Shown: one piece after another, positions 43,501 to 47,147 of the stretch
Position numbering within the stretch: the first letter of the stretch is position 1
Layout of the letters: each line of letters starts with the position of its first letter
Assembly: GCA_004210805.1 (NCBI GenBank)
Contig: SDXZ01000014.1
Coordinates: forward strand, 1 to 47,147
Direction of reading: 5' to 3'
DNA length: 47,147 nucleotides
From: Acidovorax sp.
Lineage (GTDB): Bacteria > Pseudomonadota > Gammaproteobacteria > Burkholderiales > Burkholderiaceae_C
Position numbers and translations under genes: made by a program
The notes under the pieces: generated by a model
Seen by the model: the letters and a program-made list of their open reading frames with translations, nothing else
Told to the model about the DNA's origin: nothing
Databases searched by the model: none

Positions 43501-44348
43501 CCATGTACCAGGCCAAGACGGCGGGGCGCAACACGCTGCGCTTTTTTGACCCCGACATGCAGGCGGTGGTGACGGCGCGCGCGGGCCTGGAGACCGACCT
43601 GCGCGCCGCCTTGGCACAGGATGAATTCCTGCTGCACTACCAGCCCCAGATGCACCAGTCCGGCCGCTGCGTGGGGGTGGAGGCACTGGTGCGCTGGGCC
43701 CATCCGCAGCGCGGCATGGTGTCGCCAGCGCAGTTCATCCCGCTGGCCGAGGAAACCGGGCTCATCCTGCCGCTGGGCCGCTGGGTGCTGCACACCGCGT
43801 GCAAGCTCTTGGCCACCTGGCAGAGCGACCCGGCGCTGGCCCACCTGACCATGGCCGTGAACGTGAGTTCCCGCCAGTTCCGCCACGCCAGCTTTGTGGA
43901 CGATGTGGCCCGCGTCATCGCCATCACCGGTGCGCCCGCCCACTTGCTCAAGCTGGAGCTCACCGAAAGCCTGCTGGTCGAGGACATGGAAACCACCATT
44001 GCCACCATGAGCGCGTTGCGCTCGTACGGTGTCGGGTTCTCGCTGGACGACTTCGGCACCGGGTATTCGAGCCTGAGCTACCTCAAGCGCATGCCGCTCG
44101 ACCAGCTCAAGATCGACCAGAGTTTTGTGCGCGACCTGCTCACCGACCCGAACGATGCCGCCATCGTCGACACCATCATCGGCCTGTCGCGCAGCCTGGG
44201 CCTGGAGGTGATCGCCGAAGGGGTGGAAACCCCGGACCAGCGCGAACTGCTGGCCCGCGCGGGCTGCCTGCACTACCAGGGCTACCTCTTCAGCCGCCCC
44301 CTGTCTGCGGACGCGCTGGCGGGCTTTCTGAAGCCTTCGGCGGGCTGA
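40482..44348 (+). CDS. multi-PAS/GAF GGDEF-EAL protein, probably the rest of the broken sensor
   Basis: From ATG 40482 the protein has 1288 residues. It begins in mid-domain (PAS, SSWTSRLHPEDHDVVVAGI to MVGGMTDISAQ), followed by GAF (about 110-275), PAS (about 280-390, YRMLFDEHPHPMWVYDKETL), GAF (about 405-550), a third GAF (about 570-720) and PAS (about 740-855). GGDEF is at 935-939 with RxxD (RSVD) before it, and EAL at 1067-1069 (GVEALVRW), with DDFGTGYSS and EGVETPDQ. All catalytic motifs are intact, so an enzyme with a shortened sensor could still be made if translation starts at 40482; GGGG lies seven bases upstream. Otherwise it is a pseudogene. Confidence 0.8.
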   Translation: MQTLFKVPPDQLQADSSSWTSRLHPEDHDVVVAGIHAVIDGQDSHWSHEYRFRRQDGSYAWVLDRGFVIRDGAGSAVRMVGGMTDISAQKFAELDALRDAQNHAELLQVQQRISSMELPMPEALQLVADTVLRQTLASGALVELLRDQQLVAQAAAGDHVRPVGHLLPVNQSLLWPALREGRTVVCNDTEAEGWDMASLPHRHGVRSVMAVPLRTADGVVGSLKVISDKVNAFSRRDLAHLEILTESLGAMVQLRHVAGQLKASEQQYRMLFDEHPHPMWVYDKETLRLQAVNQSMVTHYGYAESELLAMQMTDLWPAERRAFIKASIDAIPMSQRNKPVVSRHQKKDGAMMDVEITAGSISFNGRAARQVLATDVTERLRTERELARMGRAQRLLSACNETLVRATSETALLQAICQIAVDIGGYRMGWVGFALDDERKSIEPVAHAGHNQNYLENLRLSWSEDDPNGRGPAGRAVRSGKPVIVQDIRTDGDFGEWTGRMLEHGFHGLICLPLRHRDRDRERTFGLLYLYAPEIVQISPDEAALLQQLSNDVAFGITSLRAHQAQQRMQASVLKVAAAVSASTGTEFFVQLVRNMADALGAQGGCVVRLQPTTEGKAPRVTTLAAVLDGHMLPNDEYDLTGTPSILLLTQREYVVTEKVQQAFPDAPVLRAVGAQAYAGQQLCNADGEVVGIVFVLFRQPIAETDFITSTLQIFAARASAEIDRQLADARIRHQASLLDKAQDAILVRDLEHRIIFWNKSAERLYGWSQLQALGQSIETLIYDDPTHFRHATQTVLDQGEWTGEIMQYHRDGSTIEVEGRWTLVRGDDGQPQSILAINTDIRQRKASEREIQRLAFYDALTGLPNRMLLMDRMGHALANAHRRHQGGALLFIDLDNFKTLNDTLGHDQGDLLLQQVAQRLNTCVRSVDTVARLGGDEFVVMLEELSAKPHELALHARGVGEKILTMLAVPYALAGYQYRSTPSIGIAPFTGEQTSVGELLKQADLAMYQAKTAGRNTLRFFDPDMQAVVTARAGLETDLRAALAQDEFLLHYQPQMHQSGRCVGVEALVRWAHPQRGMVSPAQFIPLAEETGLILPLGRWVLHTACKLLATWQSDPALAHLTMAVNVSSRQFRHASFVDDVARVIAITGAPAHLLKLELTESLLVEDMETTIATMSALRSYGVGFSLDDFGTGYSSLSYLKRMPLDQLKIDQSFVRDLLTDPNDAAIVDTIIGLSRSLGLEVIAEGVETPDQRELLARAGCLHYQGYLFSRPLSADALAGFLKPSAG

Positions 44349-44640
44349 CCACGGCGGAGCGCGCCGGCCCTTTCGGGGCTGCGCCGCTCGCTGGTTCCTT
44401 TTTTTCCCCTGGTTGCGGGCGGTCGCATGGCTTGCGCGCTGGCGCTCAGAGCCTCGAGCAGCGCCTGGGGCGGCTGGCATGGGGGAGGAGGCCTCTTGAT
44501 CTCATCCAAGCGCCTGCCGGCCCTCTCAGCCACGCCCTGCTCACCCACTCCGGGCTGAAGGCCTTCCACTGTCCGTGCCAAGGACCCTTCCGGTTGCGGC
44601 AAAGCGCCGGTCCGACCGCCCCGGAAGTTCTCCCCTGTCT
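44349..44640. other. non-coding spacer upstream of the origin-like region
   Basis: GC-rich sequence with no open frame that looks like a protein. A T-run (44397-44406) shortly after the EAL gene may aid transcription termination. Nothing else recognised. Confidence 0.4.
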
Positions 44641-44862
44641 TCTTATTGAAGTTCTTATAAATACATAGTCGTAGTAGTAGAGGTGGCCTTGCCGTGTGGA
44701 CAACCCGCTTTTCCGCAGGCCCGTCAAGCACTTGCGTCGCTCGCAACCCTGTGCGCACCAGCCTCTTCCCGCTGTCGCGCCGGCGGGGACAAAAGAGGAA
44801 GAACGCCCCCGTCTGTGGATAACAGGCCAGTTGTGCCAGAAGTATCCCCAGTCTTACGCACC
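44641..44862 (+). other. origin-like module A (AT-rich tract, TAG trios, DnaA boxes)
   Basis: In order: AT-rich TTATTGAAGTTCTTATAAAT (44643-44662); trinucleotides TAG-TCG-TAG-TAG-TAG (44666-44680); a near-consensus DnaA box TTGTCCACA on the minus strand (44695-44703); CACTTGCGTCG (44729-44739); a perfect DnaA box TTATCCACA on the minus strand (44814-44822); TTGTGCCA (44831-44838); and a degenerate third box TTACGCACC (44854-44862). An AT-rich tract next to TAG trios and a DnaA box is the layout of a bacterial origin unwinding element. No dnaA gene is in the window. Confidence 0.65.
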
Positions 44863-44883
44863 GGGCCCTGGCAGCAATTTTTT

Positions 44884-44943
44884 CGATAAAAATGGCCGCT
44901 AGCGATTTATCTATAAGCGCTTATAGCTATCAAACTTGTAGCT
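44884..44943 (-). repeat. dispersed intergenic repeat, copy 4 (degenerate)
   Basis: AAAAATGGCCGCTAGCGATT, then TATCTATAAGCGCTTATAGCTAT. It has the same order of motifs as copy 1, but one palindrome arm has decayed. It lies between the two origin-like modules. Confidence 0.7.
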
Positions 44944-45102
44944 AACGAGTCTGGCTGACCTGTTGAACAAGCGTTTGCAATCGCCATGGAGGGCCGGTTT
45001 GACCGCCGACCCGCCAAGGCGTCCTGCCAAGTCAAACAAGCTTTTTCTTCACCGCGCCCACAGACCGCCATCAGCTTGGCCGGGCCCCGGGTTGGACTTT
45101 CT

Positions 45103-45326
45103 GTTATTGATTAATAATTCTATTGATAAATAGCAGTAGTAGTAGAGCAAGCCACTTTCTGTGGACAAGGCTGGTTTTCTGAGCTCTGGCGCGCACTTGC
45201 GTCGTTTCAAAGTATGTGGGGCGCAGGCCCTGAACTCCGGGGCTCGCAGACAACAACTTCCGGCCGCCGAAGTTTTCTGTGGATAACCATGTGGTTGTGC
45301 CAAAAAGGCCCCCAGGGTTATCCACA
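45103..45326 (+). other. origin-like module B (AT-rich tract, TAG trios, DnaA boxes)
   Basis: The same order as module A at an offset of 465, later 464, bases: an AT-rich tract (45103-45130, including GATTAATAATTCTATTGATA); TAG-CAG-TAG-TAG-TAG (45131-45145); DnaA box TTGTCCACA on the minus strand (45160-45168); CACTTGCGTCG (45194-45204); perfect box TTATCCACA on the minus strand (45278-45286); TTGTGCCA (45295-45302); and a perfect third box TTATCCACA on the plus strand (45318-45326). Sequence between the motifs has diverged widely from module A, while spacing is held to within one base. Confidence 0.7.
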
Positions 45327-45406
45327 GTGCCGCTGAATTGACCCCTGCGGCCCGCGCCGGCACACGCGGACGCGCCCGTGCCGACCTTTGCGCCACCGAC
45401 AGACAG

Positions 45407-45441
45407 CAAAAAGCCCGGGGCCCTTTGCAGGACCCCGGGCT
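45407..45441 (-). terminator. Rho-independent terminator of the Spy-like gene
   Basis: On the minus strand AGCCCGGGG (45441-45433) pairs with CCCCGGGCT (45420-45412), followed by TTTTT. It lies 36 bases after the stop codon. Confidence 0.88.
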
Positions 45442-45477
45442 CTGTCAGCCGGATGCGTGGCGTCTTGGCCGCGCTAT

Positions 45478-46083
45478 TTACTTGGCCGGCGCGGCAGTGG
45501 CGGGTGCAGCAGGTGCTGTGGCCCGGCCGGTGTCGCCACGGTGGTGCCGCTCGCCGCCCATGCCATGGCGGCCCTCGCCTCCGCCGTGGGCGCCGCCACG
45601 ATGGTGGTGGTGGCGGTGTGCCTTGGCATCAAAGGCCTTTTGTTGCTCGGGCGTCAGCGTGGCGTAGAAGGCCTTGGTCGCTTCGCCGCGGCGGTCGGCC
45701 TCGGCGGCATGTTGTGCGCGCACGGCCCGCATGCGGTCAATGCGTTCGGGCGTGGTCAGCTTGTCCATGTCCTTGCGGTCCAGGCGGGCGCCGCGTTCTC
45801 CGGGTTGCATGGCGCTGCTGAAGGTGGCCCAGGCCGGTTCTTGCGCTGCAGTCAGCTTGAGCTGGTCCTTCAGGGCGGCCATGCGCTGGGCCTTGTGGGC
45901 CTGGTGGCGTTCCCGGTGGTCGCGGCGTTCGCCTGCGGGCTTGGCATGGCGGCCTTCGGGGGCCGTGGCGCCGGCCGCCGGGGCAGCAGGTGCCGCAGCG
46001 GGCGTGGTCTGTGCCAGGGCCGGCAGGGCCATGGCGGCGATCATGGCGGTGGCGGCAAGACGGTGCTGAAACTTGAAAACCAT
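45478..46083 (-). CDS. Spy/CpxP-like LTXXQ periplasmic protein, His-rich
   Basis: A 201-residue exported protein (signal peptide FQHRLAATAMIAAMALPALAQ). The helical core has two LTXXQ motifs, LTAAQEPAW and LTPEQQKAF, typical of Spy/CpxP envelope chaperones that sense misfolded proteins or metals. The C-terminal part is histidine- and glycine-rich (AHRHHHHRGGAHGGG), suggesting metal binding. The start at 46083 begins the signal peptide, with AAAGGA nine bases upstream. Upstream, GTGTAAAGTTGTGAC at 46202-46216 could be a response-regulator site (weak). It is transcribed towards the origin-like region. Confidence 0.85.
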   Translation of the reverse strand: MVFKFQHRLAATAMIAAMALPALAQTTPAAAPAAPAAGATAPEGRHAKPAGERRDHRERHQAHKAQRMAALKDQLKLTAAQEPAWATFSSAMQPGERGARLDRKDMDKLTTPERIDRMRAVRAQHAAEADRRGEATKAFYATLTPEQQKAFDAKAHRHHHHRGGAHGGGEGRHGMGGERHHRGDTGRATAPAAPATAAPAK

Positions 46084-46458
46084 GGTGCAGGTCCTTTCTT
46101 TCTCTATCTCACGGGGTTGGAAGCTCGCCGGGACGACCGTTCCAGCGATGAAGTTCAGTGTCTGCGCCGCATGTATCGCCGCCGTGCGCACTCGGTGAGG
46201 CTGTGTAAAGTTGTGACAAGAAGCTCGACGGCGTTCCGGCCGGTTGGTCAAATAATTTCCGGCCGCACGCTTGTTCCATGGCGTTGGTCAGCTATGAAAA
46301 TTGAAGCATATGCTGCTCTACACCCCCCGGATAGCCGTTGGGTAGCGGGCCGCTGCCGCCGCGTCCCCCCGACAATGGTGGGTTCGATCCGTGCTGTCAC
46401 CAGGTCTGCCAGCTTGGGTTTGTTGTTTGTCTAACGATTTCGCTACCGAGGGTTTTCC
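46084..46458. other. intergenic region between the Spy-like gene and rdgC
   Basis: 375 bases that must hold both divergent promoters. Points of note are GTGTAAAGTTGTGAC (46202-46216), an AT-rich patch (TCAAATAATTTCC, about 46247-46259) and GAAAATTGAAGCATATGC at about 46297-46314. GGTTCGATCC near 46382 looks like a tRNA T-loop, but no tRNA fold is found around it. No protein-coding frame is convincing. Confidence 0.4.
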
Positions 46459-47147
46459 GTGTTCAAGAACATGATCGTGTACCGCATTGCGCCGCAATGG
46501 CAGGTGGAATTGACGCAAGTCGAAGACGCGTTGGCAAAGGCCCCTTTCACCGAATGCGGCGCCACGCAAGAAAAATCCCTGGGCTGGGTGCCCCCCCGCG
46601 GTGATGCCCACGGCCCGCTGGCCGAATCGGTCGGGGGCCAGTGGATCCTGCGCTTCATGGTCGAATCCAAGGTGCTGCCGGGCAGCGTGCTGGCCCGCAA
46701 GGTCAAGGAAAAGGCCGAGCGCATCGAGCAGGAAACCGGCCGCAAGCCCGGCAAGAAGGAAAGCAAGGAGCTCAAGGACGAGGCCAAGCTCGACCTGCTG
46801 CCCATGGCGTTCACCAAGCAGGGCTCGATGTGGATCTGGATCGATACCGCGTCCCGCCTGCTGGTGCTCGACACCTCCAGCCAGGGCCGTGCCGATGAGG
46901 TCGTCACGCTGCTGGTCGAATCGCTGCCCGGCCTGTCGGTGTCGCTCATCAACACCCAGACCAGCCCGCAGGCCGCGATGTCGCACTGGCTCAAGGAGCA
47001 GGAACCCCCCGTGGGTTTCACCGTGGACCGCGAGTGCGAGCTCAAGAGCGCCAGCGAAGAAAAGTCCGTGGTGCGCTACGCCCGCCACGCGCTCGACATC
47101 GAAGAGGTGCAGGCCCACATCGACGCCGGCAAGCTGCCCACCAAGCT
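46459..47147 (+). CDS. rdgC: recombination-associated protein RdgC, 3' end cut by the window edge
   Basis: The first 229 residues of RdgC, a ring-shaped DNA-binding protein that limits RecA access to DNA and helps in replication-fork maintenance. It begins FKNMIVYRIA and continues with the conserved FTECGATQEKSLGWVPPRGD, then KSKELKDEAKLDLLPMAF-like residues (ESKELKDEAKLDLLPMAFTK), MWIWIDTASRLLVLDTSS and LDIEEVQAHIDAGKLPTK. The start is GTG 46459. The frame runs off the end of the window, so the last quarter or so is missing. It is the nearest gene of DNA metabolism to the origin-like modules. Confidence 0.92.
   Translation, partial: MFKNMIVYRIAPQWQVELTQVEDALAKAPFTECGATQEKSLGWVPPRGDAHGPLAESVGGQWILRFMVESKVLPGSVLARKVKEKAERIEQETGRKPGKKESKELKDEAKLDLLPMAFTKQGSMWIWIDTASRLLVLDTSSQGRADEVVTLLVESLPGLSVSLINTQTSPQAAMSHWLKEQEPPVGFTVDRECELKSASEEKSVVRYARHALDIEEVQAHIDAGKLPTK

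Noticed and set aside
46370-46400. tRNA-like T-loop sequence GGTTCGATCC
   Set aside because: No acceptor, D-arm or anticodon stem can be built from the surrounding bases.

Overview
The window is high-GC, gene-dense bacterial chromosome. Protein families, codon use (Leu almost always CTG) and intergenic repeats such as the AGCGCTTG/CAAGCGCT palindrome point to the family Comamonadaceae (Betaproteobacteria, Burkholderiales), close to Acidovorax and its relatives. No phage, integron, transposase, CRISPR, tRNA or rRNA gene is visible.

Layout. 1-7200: the end of a homoserine dehydrogenase gene; an OsmC/PaiB-like pair divergent from a MocR-type regulator; a metallo-beta-lactamase-fold lipoprotein divergent from a TetR regulator, whose last codons lie inside a MITE-like inverted repeat; a gamma carbonic anhydrase. 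7219-10308: a GAF-GGDEF diguanylate cyclase read in frame into a B12-binding radical SAM protein. 10397-11433: an AT-richer island with an amidase and an overlapping membrane-anchored cysteine-rich protein. 11565-21424: DinG helicase, a PNPOx-like stress protein, small disordered proteins, a ribbon-helix-helix regulator with a PHB-depolymerase-family esterase, an M28 peptidase, a DEDDh exonuclease, NnrU, DUF3297, RNase H and GFA proteins. 21580-24445: an ECF42-type operon (DGPF/YciI, SRPBCC, VOC, sigma factor) with a recognisable promoter, but with its sigma gene frameshifted by a 5-bp tandem repeat. 24620-28579: a 1319-residue WG-repeat membrane protein. 28759-33248: a TonB-dependent receptor / YfiR / GGDEF-EAL operon. 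33299-39327: a second DGPF protein; leuA behind a leader peptide rich in rare Leu codons; GNAT, NlpC/P60, DAHP synthase, and a MerR/thioesterase pair. 39646-44348: a GAF/PAS/GGDEF/EAL sensor broken by a frameshift. 44641-45326: non-coding DNA with two tandem, diverged but spacing-conserved origin-like modules (AT-rich tract, TAG trinucleotides, DnaA boxes). 45478-47147: a Spy-like His-rich periplasmic protein and the start of rdgC.

Themes. Three separate loci make or break cyclic di-GMP. Two amino-acid pathways are represented (hom, leuA and aroG). The ECF42 operon forms a self-contained stress regulon that may now be switched off. The strongest unexplained signal is the duplicated DnaA-box/TAG-trio region near rdgC, with no dnaA in view. 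Other signals worth attention are the leucine leader, the pentamer frameshift in the sigma gene, the AT-rich amidase/partner module, and several in-frame or out-of-frame gene rearrangements.
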